A stretch of DNA of 64,000 nt, from assembly GCA_963764955.1 (NCBI GenBank), contig CAVXVE010000027.1, positions 106,271 through 170,270 on the forward strand, read 5' to 3'. Positions 43,307 to 52,400 of this stretch are shown here, piece by piece. Below the pieces are notes generated by a model. It worked only from the letters and a program-made list of their open reading frames with translations. It ran no database searches and was not told the DNA's origin. Source of the stretch: Roseiarcus sp963764955 (GTDB lineage Bacteria; Pseudomonadota; Alphaproteobacteria; Rhizobiales; Beijerinckiaceae). The stretch's first letter is position 1. Every line of letters starts with the position of its first letter. The position numbers were made by a program, and so were the translations under genes.

Positions 43307-43774
43307 TCACCCACTGCTCGCATCGCCTTTAGTCAGCGCCGCGAGCCGGGCCTCCTCCTCCGCGGTGAGCCCAGGCGTTGCGCGTGGCGCGCGGCGACGG
43401 GCGTATAAAGCGGCGGCGACGCCGAGGCCAAGAACGATCGCCGGGCTCAGCCACAACAGAAGCGTGTCCGCCTGCAGCGGAGGCTTGAGCAGAATGAAGT
43501 CGCCGTAGCGGGAGACCAGATAGGCGCGCACCGCATCGTTGCTTTCGCCCTCGCCGATGCGCCTGCGAATGAGGAGGCGGATGTCGCGCGCCAGCGGCGC
43601 CTCGGAATCGTCGATCGATTCGTTCTGGCAGACAAGGCAGCGCAGTTCGGCCGAGAGCGCGCGGGCGCGCGCTTCGAGCGCCGGGTCCTTCATCACTTCG
43701 TCCGGCTGCACGGCGAAAGCGGGCGCGGAAGCCAGCGCGAGGAGGGCGAGAAGCACGAAACGGATGAGACGCAT
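43307..43774 (-). CDS. ccmH: Cytochrome c maturation protein CcmH (CycL)
   Basis: ATG 43774 gives a 155-residue protein with a signal peptide (residues 1-21) and the redox motif LRCLVCQN (Cys46, Cys49). RDIRLLIRRRIGEGESNDAV and YLVSRYGDFILLKPP follow, then one membrane helix near residue 105-122. The C-terminal tail is cytoplasmic. CcmH reduces the apocytochrome CxxCH disulfide before heme attachment. It follows ccmF by four bases. Confidence 0.92.
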   Translation of the reverse strand: MRLIRFVLLALLALASAPAFAVQPDEVMKDPALEARARALSAELRCLVCQNESIDDSEAPLARDIRLLIRRRIGEGESNDAVRAYLVSRYGDFILLKPPLQADTLLLWLSPAIVLGLGVAAALYARRRAPRATPGLTAEEEARLAALTKGDASSG

Positions 43775-43778
43775 CGGC

Positions 43779-45764
43779 CTACTGCGCCGGTTGGGCGAGT
43801 GCGCGCGCGCCGACCTTCGCCCGAACCCCGGCGCCGAAGCGGAGGCGCCGGTCGGCGAGCGACAGCCCGCCGCCGAGCGCCATGGCGGCGGCGCCAAACC
43901 AGATCAGGGTCACCAGCGGCTTCCAGTAGAGACGGGCGGGCACGGCGCCGTCTGGGGCCGGATCTCCGATCGAGACATAGACCTGGCCGAAATGAAGCGT
44001 CGCCAAGCCCGCCTGGGTGGTTGTCATCTCTCGGGAGGCGAATTGGCGGCGCGCCGGCGCGATCTCGGCGACGACGGCGCCGCCGGAGCGCACGGTCACC
44101 GACGCCACCGCCTCCTTGTAGTTCGGCCCGACCCGCTCCCCGATCGCGTTCAGCGTGACCGAATAGGGACCGACTTGCGCGGGCGCGTTCTTGTGCAGGG
44201 TCGCGATCGTCTCGGCGCCGAAGCCGAGGCCAGATAGGCCGAGCAGCGTCACGCCGAGGCCAAAATGAGCCAGCGCCCCGCCGAAGAACGACAAAGGCAG
44301 GCCGCGCGCGCGTTTGAGCGCCGCGCCGGGCGCGAGGCCCGGACGCCATGCGCGCATGACGACTTCGATCAGCGTGCCGACGATGACGAAGATCGCAAGG
44401 CCCATGGCGAGCGGCGCGAAGACCGAAGCGCCGCCGAGCCACGCTGCGCCGACCGCTGCGGTCACCGCGCCGAGGATGAGCGCGAAGGTCAGCCGCTGCG
44501 CGACCCCCAAGAGGTCGCCGCGCTTCCAGGCGAGCGAGAAGCCGAACGGCGCGACGAAGCAGGCGGTAAGCAGGAGCGCGCCGCAGGTGAGGTTGAAGAA
44601 GGGTGCGCCGACGGTGATCTTGGCGCCCGTCAGTTGCTCGAGCGCCAGCGGATAGAGGGTGCCGAACAGGACCGTGGCGCATGAGGTGGTCAAAAGCAGA
44701 TTGTTGACGACCAGCGCCCCCTCGCGGGAAACCGGCGCGAACAGGCCGCCCTGCTTGAGCATCGGCGCGCGCCAGGCGAAGAGCGCGAACGAGCCGGATA
44801 TGAACAGCGCCAGAATGGCGAGAATGAAGACGCCGCGGCGCGGATCGTTGGCGAAGGCGTGGACGGAGGTGAGCACGCCCGAGCGAACGAGGAAGGTGCC
44901 GAGCAGCGAGAACGAGAAGGCGAGGACGGCGAGAAAGATCGTCCAAACTTTCAGCGCGTCGCGCTTTTCCATCACCGCGACCGAATGGAGGAAGGCGGTG
45001 CCGGCGAGCCACGGCATGAGGGAAGCGTTCTCGACCGGATCCCAGAACCAGAAGCCGCCCCAGCCCAGCGTGTAATAGGCCCAGAACGAGCCAGCGGCGA
45101 TGCCAAGGGTGAGGAAGCTCCAGGCGACGAGGGTGAATGGCCTCACGAACCGCGCCCAGGCCGCGTCAATGCGGCCCTCGATCAGAGCCGCCGCGGCGAA
45201 CGAATAGACGATCGAGAAGCCGACATAGCCGAGATAGAGCAGCGGCGGATGGATGGCGAGGCCCGGGTCCTGGAGGATCGGATTGAGGTCGCGCCCCTCG
45301 AACGGCGCGGGGACGAGGCGCTCGAACGGGTTCGAGGTCAGGAGAATGAAGGCAAGGAAGGTCAGGCTGATCAGGCCCTGAACGGCGAGCGCGTCGGCGC
45401 GCAAAGCGCGCGGCAGCGCGCGGCCGAACAGGGCGACGAGCGCGCCGAAGATCGCGAGGATCAGGACCCACAGCAGCATCGAGCCCTCGTGGTTCCCCCA
45501 CACGCCGGAGATCTTGTAGATCGCCGGCATCTCGCTGTTCGAATTCTCGGCGACGTTGAGCACCGAGAAATCCGAGGTGAGATGCGCGTTGACCAGCGCG
45601 GCGAAGGCGATCCCGATCAGGGCCAGTTGCGTGAGCGCGGCGCTGCGCCCAACCCCCATCAGCCCGGCGTCGCCGAAGCGGGCGCCCCAGAACGGCGCGA
45701 TGGTCTGGATGAGCGCGGCGGCGAGCGCGAGCACAAGGGCGAAATGGCCGATCTCGACAATCAT
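43779..45764 (-). CDS. ccmF: Cytochrome c heme lyase subunit CcmF (CycK)
   Basis: The 661-residue polytopic protein carries the WWD-type periplasmic motif (GWGGFWFWDPVENASLMPWL), the start MIVEIGHFALVLALAAALIQ and the conserved WGNHEGSMLLWVLILAIFG. About 14 membrane helices are predicted. CcmF takes heme from holo-CcmE and, with CcmH and CcmI, ligates it to apocytochromes in the periplasm. It overlaps ccmE by four bases. Confidence 0.93.
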   Translation of the reverse strand: MIVEIGHFALVLALAAALIQTIAPFWGARFGDAGLMGVGRSAALTQLALIGIAFAALVNAHLTSDFSVLNVAENSNSEMPAIYKISGVWGNHEGSMLLWVLILAIFGALVALFGRALPRALRADALAVQGLISLTFLAFILLTSNPFERLVPAPFEGRDLNPILQDPGLAIHPPLLYLGYVGFSIVYSFAAAALIEGRIDAAWARFVRPFTLVAWSFLTLGIAAGSFWAYYTLGWGGFWFWDPVENASLMPWLAGTAFLHSVAVMEKRDALKVWTIFLAVLAFSFSLLGTFLVRSGVLTSVHAFANDPRRGVFILAILALFISGSFALFAWRAPMLKQGGLFAPVSREGALVVNNLLLTTSCATVLFGTLYPLALEQLTGAKITVGAPFFNLTCGALLLTACFVAPFGFSLAWKRGDLLGVAQRLTFALILGAVTAAVGAAWLGGASVFAPLAMGLAIFVIVGTLIEVVMRAWRPGLAPGAALKRARGLPLSFFGGALAHFGLGVTLLGLSGLGFGAETIATLHKNAPAQVGPYSVTLNAIGERVGPNYKEAVASVTVRSGGAVVAEIAPARRQFASREMTTTQAGLATLHFGQVYVSIGDPAPDGAVPARLYWKPLVTLIWFGAAAMALGGGLSLADRRLRFGAGVRAKVGARALAQPAQ

Positions 45765-46213
45765 GGTTTGGCGACCGCCTCCCCTTCCTGCCAGCGCCCC
45801 TGCTTCTTCAAGGCTTCGACCACCTCGCGCGGCATGTAGCGCTCGTCATGCTTGGCGAGAATGGTCTCGGCGCGCATCTGGCCGGAAGGCTCGAGCACGC
45901 CTTCGGCGACCACGCCTTGCCCCTCGCGGAACAGGTCCGGCAGCAGGCCCTGATAGGCGACCTTGAGGTCATGCGCGCCATCGGTGAGGACGAAACTGAC
46001 CTGCTCGTTTCCGGACTTGACGACCGAGCCCATCTTCACGAGGCCGCCGATGCGCAGCCGCGCGCCCGGCTGGACTGCTTTCTGGACGACTTCGGTCGGG
46101 CTGTAGAAGAACACGATGCTGTCGCTCAGCGCATAAAGCGAAAGGCCAGCCGCTGCGCCGACGACGGCGAGGGCGGCGGCGATCAGCGCAAGGCGGCGGC
46201 CGCGGCGGGTCAA
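45761..46213 (-). CDS. ccmE: Heme chaperone CcmE (CycJ)
   Basis: The 150-residue protein has one N-terminal membrane anchor (LALIAAALAVVGAAAGLSLY), then an OB-fold domain (RLRIGGLVKMGSVVKSGNEQ). The heme-binding motif LAKHDERYMP contains the covalent heme ligand His122 and Tyr126. It carries heme from CcmC to CcmF. It overlaps both neighbours by four bases, indicating translational coupling. Confidence 0.93.
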   Translation of the reverse strand: MTRRGRRLALIAAALAVVGAAAGLSLYALSDSIVFFYSPTEVVQKAVQPGARLRIGGLVKMGSVVKSGNEQVSFVLTDGAHDLKVAYQGLLPDLFREGQGVVAEGVLEPSGQMRAETILAKHDERYMPREVVEALKKQGRWQEGEAVAKP

Positions 46214-47304
46214 TTGGCGTCTCCGAGGCCGAGGTCGTGCGCGAGCTTGTCCAGACTCGCGACCGCAATGGCGTCGGGCGCGAGCGCCTTGCGCGCGTCG
46301 GCGAGCGCCGTCTTGGCCTTGTCGGCCTCATGCAGCACCGCATAGGCGCGAATAAGGCGCGACCATTCGTCGACGCTCCCACCATTGCTGGCGAGCCGGG
46401 TCGCGAGCTTGTTCACCATGCCCTGGATCATCGGCCGCTGCGCCTCGGGAATGGCGGCGGCGTCCTCCGCCGGGGGCGGCTCGCCCTCGAGCGCCGCCAG
46501 GCGCGCATTCACCACGCTCCGCCAGGGCGCCTCGGGGGGCGAATCGGCGAGCAGCGACTGGTAGTCCCGGATGGCGTCCGCCTTCTTGCCGTCCTGCTCG
46601 GCGGCGAGCGCGAGATAGTAGCGCGCCTGCGGCTGGCCCGGCTTCTCAGTGAGCGCCCGATCGAACGCCTGGCGCGCTTCGACGGTGACCACGCCTCCGG
46701 CGGCGGCGACCAGAGCCTCGCCGTAAGCGGCCCGGCGCAGCGGGTCTTCGCCGAGAATGCGCAGCGCCTCGGCATAAGCATGCGCCGCGTCGGCATAGCG
46801 CTCGAGGCGCATGTAGACTGGCGCGATCACCGCCCAGCCCTGGCCGTCGTCCGGCTTGGCGGCGAGATGCGCCTCGACCGCGGCGATCGCCGCCTCGATC
46901 CCGCCAGGGGTTTCAAGCGCGGGCTTGCGGCTCGCCAGCGGCTCGTCGCGCATCGAGGGCTGGCCGAGGCGCGCATAGAGCGGAAAGGCGACCGCCGGCA
47001 GCCCGACCGCGATCAGGACCGCCGCCGCGAGGCGATAGCGCTGCGGCGCCAGGCGCGGCGCTCGCGGAGGGCCTGACGCCACCGCAATGAGTCGACGCGC
47101 GGCTTCGGCGCGGGCGCTCTCCGCCTCACCTTGCGCCAATAGGCCGCGCTCGACGTCTCGCTTAATTTCGTCGAGTTGCGCCTTGTAGAACGTCGCTTCG
47201 TTCAACCCGGGGTCCGCTTTCACGCTCGACGACCGGCGCAGCAACGGCCAAACCGCCGCGAGGACCACGCAAGCGGCCATTCCCGCAAGGACGAACCACA
47301 CCAT
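46210..47304 (-). CDS. ccmI: Apocytochrome c chaperone CcmI (CycH)
   Basis: ATG 47304 (MVWFVLAGMAACVVLAAVWP) is chosen because it places the first membrane helix at the N-terminus; the frame is open 36 codons further. The 364-residue protein has two membrane helices (1-20 and about 93-112), a cytoplasmic loop with NEATFYKAQLDEIKRDVERG, and periplasmic TPR repeats (AVIAPVYMRLERYADAAHAY; AEALRILGEDPLRRAAYGEA). It hands apocytochrome C-termini to CcmF/CcmH. It is the first gene of the operon. Confidence 0.9.
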   Translation of the reverse strand: MVWFVLAGMAACVVLAAVWPLLRRSSSVKADPGLNEATFYKAQLDEIKRDVERGLLAQGEAESARAEAARRLIAVASGPPRAPRLAPQRYRLAAAVLIAVGLPAVAFPLYARLGQPSMRDEPLASRKPALETPGGIEAAIAAVEAHLAAKPDDGQGWAVIAPVYMRLERYADAAHAYAEALRILGEDPLRRAAYGEALVAAAGGVVTVEARQAFDRALTEKPGQPQARYYLALAAEQDGKKADAIRDYQSLLADSPPEAPWRSVVNARLAALEGEPPPAEDAAAIPEAQRPMIQGMVNKLATRLASNGGSVDEWSRLIRAYAVLHEADKAKTALADARKALAPDAIAVASLDKLAHDLGLGDAN

Positions 47305-47859
47305 CAACAAACCTCGGGCGACCTTCACGATAAGGCCGCAGAAAAGACGGCGCTCTATTATCGCAAAGCAAAGTTGAGGTCTCGTCAAACCGACGCAAAC
47401 GGCCAAAGTCAAATAACTTGGATAGCTTCGGAATTTTCGACCTCGTTAACGGCGGGTAAATTTCGAACGCTCCTTCAACTTTGCGGATGGTCGGAATTGG
47501 GAACGATAAGGCGAGAACACCAAGGGAGTCCGGAGACTTCTGAGGCGACCAGCTGGCTAGATGTTTCGATTATCCAAATGAGATCATACAACAGTACGAG
47601 TATGTAACCAAAGCATATTGTTTAGAAACGCCGACCCCGCTTGAAGCGCTTGGGCCTGCGGGCGGGTCACGTAAGCAAAGGCGGCGGCTTCCCTAGGATA
47701 GCCCAAAGCCGATCGCCGCCAAAGGTTTTCAGGACCACCATCGAGTCACTTCGAACACGCCGAGGCCGAGTCAGTGGGCGCTGACTCCCTGTATCTTCAT
47801 GCGGAATTGGCCCTGCATGACACTGCCGCGGCGTTTTAGGGTGTGTTGGGATTCATCGA
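47305..47859. other. Intergenic region upstream of ccmI
   Basis: These 555 bases contain the presumed ccm promoter near 47330-47450, where the DNA is AT-richer. The segment around 47640-47840 has the mosaic look of IS borders but no recognisable transposase. No gene is supported. Confidence 0.4.
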
Positions 47860-48010
47860 GAGTTTATCACTTGCCCGTGTGAGCAATCCACAGCAGCGCC
47901 TACGCAAACAGTCGGTTGTTCCTTGCTGCGGCGCCCCGGATCGCCGGGGTTGCCAAGACAATGCGGCTCCATCTTCGCCCAGTGGGCGCTAGTCAAAACG
48001 AAATCGATCC
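47860..48010 (-). mobile_element. IS5-family transposase N-terminal fragment
   Basis: The minus strand reads VLTSAHWAKMEPHCLGNPGD, PGRRSKEQP and then, in a shifted frame, LLWIAHTG, the usual start of IS5 transposases. The fragment stops near 47860. Confidence 0.55.
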
Positions 48011-48149
48011 ATCCAAAGCTTGAATCAACAGCCACGATCAAAGTAATCGTGAATCCCAACATTGGGCGCACACGCTTGCGGTGTTTCGCGCCTGCCTGCC
48101 GCGTCGTGGGAGGAAAGCTGAGGACGATCGCCGCTTTCCTTCGAGGCGC

Positions 48150-48410
48150 TGCATTTCTTCACTGTCGAGAACGTTCGCTGCGCGCGCATCGTGTCGGCGG
48201 CGCGGCGGTCAAAGGGGGGCAAGACAGGGCAAGCGCTCGGACGCTCGCGTCGGCCGGCGAAGCTTCCGACGGGCGTCACTTCGAAACCCTGCTCGACATC
48301 GGACCCGACATCCAGCCTCGCGCCGTCATCTCTCGACAAAGGCTACGCCAGCAAGGCCAACCGCGAGGCGGCAAGGGCGCGCGGCCTCGCGGCTCACCTC
48401 GTTTATACGC
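48150..48410 (+). mobile_element. IS5/IS427-type internal fragment, inverted relative to the copy at 51 kb
   Basis: Plus-strand pieces VKGGKTGQALGRSRR, GEASDGRHFETLLDIGPDIQ and LDKGYASKANREAARARG match the element at 50.9-51.5 kb. An internal stretch after QALGRSRR is deleted. It is in the opposite orientation to that element, forming a pair of inverted repeats about 2.8 kb apart. Confidence 0.65.
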
Positions 48411-48815
48411 CAGCAGCGCGCGCACCAAGGATTCTCCGTCGATCTTGTCAGTCTTCGCTCGTCGGCGCCGGCGGGACATCGCGATCGAGGCGGGATCGAC
48501 GACGTAGCTTTCGATCCCTTCATCCTGCAGCAGGCGATGGATCCAAAAGCCGTCCAGACCCGCCTCCTGCATAACGACGATCGGAACGACCTGCCCTGTC
48601 CGGAGCCGTACTTTGTCCTTAAGCTGGGAGAACCTCGCCAGCAGCCCAGCGACATCGCCGCTGCGCACCGCGTGCTTTGACATCCGTTCGCCATCGCCTG
48701 GCGATAGTGACGTGAGCAGCCAGGTCGTGCGACTTAGGTCCATCGACAGGAAAATCGCACCAAGATTGGTCCGGATAGCGGTCGGAGCTTGGGTTCGGTC
48801 AGTTGCAATTCGCAC
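48411..48815 (-). pseudogene. IS110-family transposase N-terminal fragment
   Basis: The minus-strand frame starts near 48815 and reads NLGAIFLSMDLSRTTWLLTS, then VIVVMQEAGLDGF in near-canonical form and VVDPASIAMSRRRRRAKTDK, IDGESLVRALLAYKRGEPR. The frame loses similarity at 48410, where the IS5 fragment begins. Only the DEDD-domain half (about 130 residues) remains. It is a different IS110 lineage from the two others in the window. Confidence 0.7.
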
Positions 48816-48869
48816 GGTCGCCTCCAGGGTGGGTGGTTAGACAACCGCACTCTGCCAGAGCGCCGGTCG

Positions 48870-49480
48870 CTATCCGCCCCCATGGGATCTCTTTTCGTCA
48901 ACGCAAAGAACCAGCGCGCGCTCCGGCGGCGACAGATAAAGCCCGACGATATCGCGCACCTTCTCGACGAACAGAGGATCGGTTGAGAGCTTGAAGGTTT
49001 CGGTGCGGTAAGGCTGGAGGTTGAAAGCCCTCCAGATGCGGTGGATCGTCGAAGGCGCGAAGCCGGCTGCTTTCGCCATCGAGCGCAGGCTCCAGTGCGT
49101 CGCATCCGGCGGCGTCGCCTCGAGCGTCTGGCGAACGACCTCGGCGACCTCGTCATCGCCGATCTGGCGCGGCGCGCCGGGACGGGGCTCGTCATAAAGA
49201 CCCGCCATCCGATGTTCGGCGAACCGGCGCCGCCATTTTCCAACCGTGTTGGGGGCTGCGCCCAGCCGCAGGCTGATGTCCTTGTTTGCCACCCCTTCCG
49301 CCGCGTGCAAGACGATGCGCGCCCGCTGCACCAGCCCCTGCGCGGTCTTGCGCCGCGGCGCAAGGCTCTCAAGTTCGCGCCGCTCGCTGTCGGTCAAATC
49401 GATCCCAACCGCCGTCTTGCCCATCGCCATCCTCTGCGCCAACGCGCGCAGAGAATCGTATATATTTGTCGATCAGGACA
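48870..49480 (-). pseudogene. IS630-family transposase, N-terminal half
   Basis: From ATG 49442 the minus strand encodes the HTH half of an IS630 transposase (AVGIDLTDSERRELESLAPR, AAPNTVGKWRRRFAEHRMAG, HWSLRSMAKAAGFAPSTIHR) and the first DDE Asp in VLCVDEK. Similarity ends exactly after VDEK at about 48899. The element end TGTCCTGAT is present at 49472-49480 (reading inward). The matching C-terminal half is at 51.53-52.10 kb on the opposite strand, starting only about three codons later in the protein. Confidence 0.75.
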
Positions 49481-49484
49481 CTAG

Positions 49485-50899
49485 CACTACTTTGGCAGAT
49501 TTATTCGAGGCGTCTTGGGAGGGTTCGCCTGCAATGGGGACATCGATAGGGCGGCGCGCGAGCGAGAATGGCGAGCACGGCGCGCCGGATCGCGGGCAGC
49601 GTCGGCTTGGGCGGCCCTTGGCGGATTCTTTTTCCCCCGCTCGCCTCGGCGAGGCGGCGGCTTTGCAGGTAGGCGTAGGCGATCATCGTCATCAGCGCGT
49701 GGCGGTGCAGGCCACGCCAGGATCGGCCTTCGAAGTGGTCGAGGCCGAGTTCTTCCTTAAGTTGCTGGTGGGCTTGCTCGCAGACCCATCGCGCCTTGAT
49801 CGCGGCGGCGAGCGTCTTGAGGTTGGCGTCGGGAGGCAGGTTGGAAAGATAGTATTTGCGCTCGCCCGAGGCGCGATGCTCGCCGACCAGCCAGGCCTCC
49901 TCGCCTGGCATGTGCTGCATGCCCTTGTCATGGATGCGTTGTGGCGGACCATCGGCGATCCGCACGCGCACGGCGGCGAAGGAGGCCGCCAAAGGCCCTT
50001 TGGTTCCTTTACGCCAGCTGACGCGTCGCCACTTTGCGGCGGTGAGAACGTCTTCAGCCGGCGCGGAGAGCTGATCGGGAATATGGCGCTTGCGCGGCCG
50101 CCCGCGTCCGGCGATCGGAAACACCAGCCTGACATGGCTCGGATAGACTTTCTGCTGCTTGGGGATTCCGACCGCCCACTTCAGGCCGCGCGCGTCGAGC
50201 CCTTGGCGGAACGGCGCGGACAGACCATAGCCTGCATCCGCCAGCACCGTCGCAAACCGAACGCCAGCGGCGCGGATGCGGTCGATCTCGGCCAGCGCGA
50301 TCTCCGGCTTCGTCCGCGCCGCCCGCCAGGTCTCGGGCACGCGGGCCTTCGCCGTCCGGTCGGGAGCGCCGGTCCAGCTTTCCGGCAGAAACAGGCGCAG
50401 GCCGATCATCACCGGAACCTCTTCCCGCGCCAGCGTCAGCGACACCAGCGTTTGGCAATTGGCGGTCTTGCCGAGCGCCGAGGCGTATTGCGGCGCGACC
50501 CCGACCGAATGCGACCCCTTCTTCGGCAGTGCCGTGTCGTCGACGACAAGGACTGCGCTGGCGCCCCCGATCCGCTTGTCCGCCTGGATCGCGAGTTCCT
50601 CTTCCAGCAGCGCTTCGTTCCAGACGCCGCTCGAAATGAAATGATGCAACTGGTCGTAGTCGCCGGGCGCCCATCGCGACGCCATCGGCTCGACGCTCTT
50701 GCGGTCGCCCGGCCCAATCAGCCCGGCAACGTAGAGCGGACACATCCGTCGACGCGCCTTGTGTCCGAGCCGCGCCAGGAACGGCGCAAGCCACCGATCA
50801 AGATCCCCGCCCCAGTCCGCCACGCCGCCGGCCCCGCCAAATCGCCGAACCGACCAGCGGTCAAAATCCTTTCCGAACTCTTAATCTGCCAAAGTAGTG
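49485..50899 (-). mobile_element. Intact IS701-family insertion sequence with CTAG target duplication
   Basis: Inverted repeats CACTACTTTGGCAGATT begin at 49485 and, reading inward, at 50899. They are flanked on both sides by CTAG (49481-49484 and 50900-50903), the 4-bp duplication at a YTAR-type target known for IS701. The element is 1415 bp and carries one uninterrupted transposase. Confidence 0.85.
49501..50823 (-). CDS. IS701-family transposase
   Basis: The 440-residue protein has the DDE_5-type IS701 layout: LDRWLAPFLARLGHKARRRM, CPLYVAGLIGPGDRKSVEPM, LVVDDTALPKKGSHSVGV (first acidic residues), TVLADAGYGLSAPFR (second) and CEQAHQQLKEELGLDHFEGR (final Glu region). A CPHC near the C-terminus may bind zinc. 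No stop or frame break is present, so it may still be active. It is the only intact transposase in this IS cluster. Confidence 0.88.
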   Translation of the reverse strand: MADWGGDLDRWLAPFLARLGHKARRRMCPLYVAGLIGPGDRKSVEPMASRWAPGDYDQLHHFISSGVWNEALLEEELAIQADKRIGGASAVLVVDDTALPKKGSHSVGVAPQYASALGKTANCQTLVSLTLAREEVPVMIGLRLFLPESWTGAPDRTAKARVPETWRAARTKPEIALAEIDRIRAAGVRFATVLADAGYGLSAPFRQGLDARGLKWAVGIPKQQKVYPSHVRLVFPIAGRGRPRKRHIPDQLSAPAEDVLTAAKWRRVSWRKGTKGPLAASFAAVRVRIADGPPQRIHDKGMQHMPGEEAWLVGEHRASGERKYYLSNLPPDANLKTLAAAIKARWVCEQAHQQLKEELGLDHFEGRSWRGLHRHALMTMIAYAYLQSRRLAEASGGKRIRQGPPKPTLPAIRRAVLAILARAPPYRCPHCRRTLPRRLE

Positions 50900-50903
50900 C
50901 TAG

Positions 50904-51530
50904 GCTGTGTGGACGAATTTGATCAAGCAAAGGCCTGCGGCGAAGGCGACGATAGACCTGAAGTTCCTGGCTGTCTTTTCGCGTCGTAGCGCGACGCGCT
51001 TGAACCGCTTGAGCCGTCCGACGCCCTGCTCGATGCGAGCCCTTGCCTTGTAGAGGGTTCGCGCGAAGAAGGCCGGCTTGTCTTTTTCGTTGGCCTTGTG
51101 GGGAATGACCGGCGCGATGCCGCGCGCTCTCGCTGCCTGGCGATTGGCCTTGCTGGCGTAGCCTTTGTCGAGAGATGACGGCGCGAGGGCGAATGTCGGG
51201 TCCGATGTCGAGCAGGGTTTCGAAGTGACGCCCGTCGGAAGCTTCTCCGCCGGTCAGATCGAAGGCGATGATGTCGCCGGAGGCGTCCGATTTTGCGTGG
51301 ATCTTGGTGGTGAAGCCGCCGCGCGAGCGGCCGAGCGCCTGGCCTTCTTGCCCCCCTTTGCTCCGGCCGCCGACACATGCGCGCGCACGACGGTGGGGTC
51401 GAACATCTGAATAAGATGCGCCGTCGAGCTCATCCGACGCGAGCGTGTCGAAGAAGGCCTCGAAGACGCCAGCCTTGCTCAAGCGATCGAAGCGCTTCCA
51501 CACGCTGTTCCAATGACCGAAGCGCTCCGG
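50904..51530 (-). pseudogene. IS5/IS427-type transposase, 5'-truncated and frame-shifted
   Basis: The minus strand opens abruptly with RLPERFGHWNSVWKRFDRLS at the junction with the IS630 half. It continues through GGQEGQALGRSRGGFTTKIH and DLTGGEASDGRHFETLLDIG, then shifts frame (DKGYASKANRQ) and ends LCLIKFVHTA close to the IS701 border. The N-terminal 40-50 residues are missing. Confidence 0.75.
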
Positions 51531-52101
51531 CAGGCGCTGGACCGAACGCAGCCGCTTTTGCCGATGCGCCCGGGCCAGATCGAGCGGCGCACCCACGACT
51601 ATGCGCGTCACGGAACCCTCAGCCTGTTCGCTGCTCTCGACGCCGCCACCGGCAAGGTCATCGGGCGCTGCTATCCCCGTCATCGGGACGCGAGTTCCTG
51701 AGCTTCCTGCGCGAGATCGAACGCAATGTCCCGCGCGGCCTCGACGTCCACCTGGTGATGGACAACTACGCCACCCACAAGACCGAGCCGATCCGCAAGT
51801 GGCTCGGCGCGCGGCCGCGATGGCATGTTCACTTCACCCCGACCGCCAGCTCGTGGGTCAATCAGGTCGAGCGCTTCTTCGCCGACGTCACCGAAAAGCA
51901 AATCCGCCGCGGCGTCCACCGCTCGACCGCGGAATTGCAAACCGCGATCCGAGCCTACCTCGACGCCGTCAGCGCCAACCCAAAGCCCTTCCGCTAGACC
52001 AAATCCGCTGACGACATTCTCGCCGCCATAAAACGCTTCTGTCTCAAAACCCTCGACATCGCCGCAGCCCAAGCCAAAGCACGAAACTCAGAATCAGGAC
52101 A
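51530..52101 (+). pseudogene. IS630-family transposase, C-terminal half
   Basis: The plus strand reads RQALDRTQPLLPMRPGQIER and GTLSLFAALDAATGKVIGRC. After a frame break near 51690 it continues EFLSFLREIERNVPRG, LVMDNYATHK, then FTPTASSWVNQVERFFADVT with the final DDE Glu. A TAG at 51996-51998 replaces the usual Trp of PFRWTKSADDIL; the frame then continues ADDILAAIKRFCLKTLDIAA. The element end ATCAGGACA is at 52093-52101. It complements the N-terminal half at 48.87-49.48 kb. Confidence 0.75.
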
Positions 52102-52400
52102 TGTTCGCCGTTTCAAGTAGCAGGCACAAGAATGCGTACTCGCGAGCGAGCGGTTCGGAATGGCCGCGACTGAGCAGGGCAGGAGGCACGATCAAAACGA
52201 CGGTTGATCATGCTCTGATGCGCGGGTTGGCTACCGCCGGACCGGTGATGCGTCGCGGAGCTTCCTCTGTCTAGCGGCCAGCGTCGGAAGATATCCGGCT
52301 GATAGTTGTACGCGAGGGTTCTCCTGGCCGTGACCGCGCCTCCGGCCCTGTTGTCGGCGATGACCTCCTTATCGTGATGTCTGCTGTCGATCTCAGCGCA
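52102..52400. other. Spacer between the IS630 and IS110 relics
   Basis: These 299 bases hold no supported gene. The right end probably includes the left end of the IS110 element, which has no inverted repeats to mark it. Confidence 0.4.
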
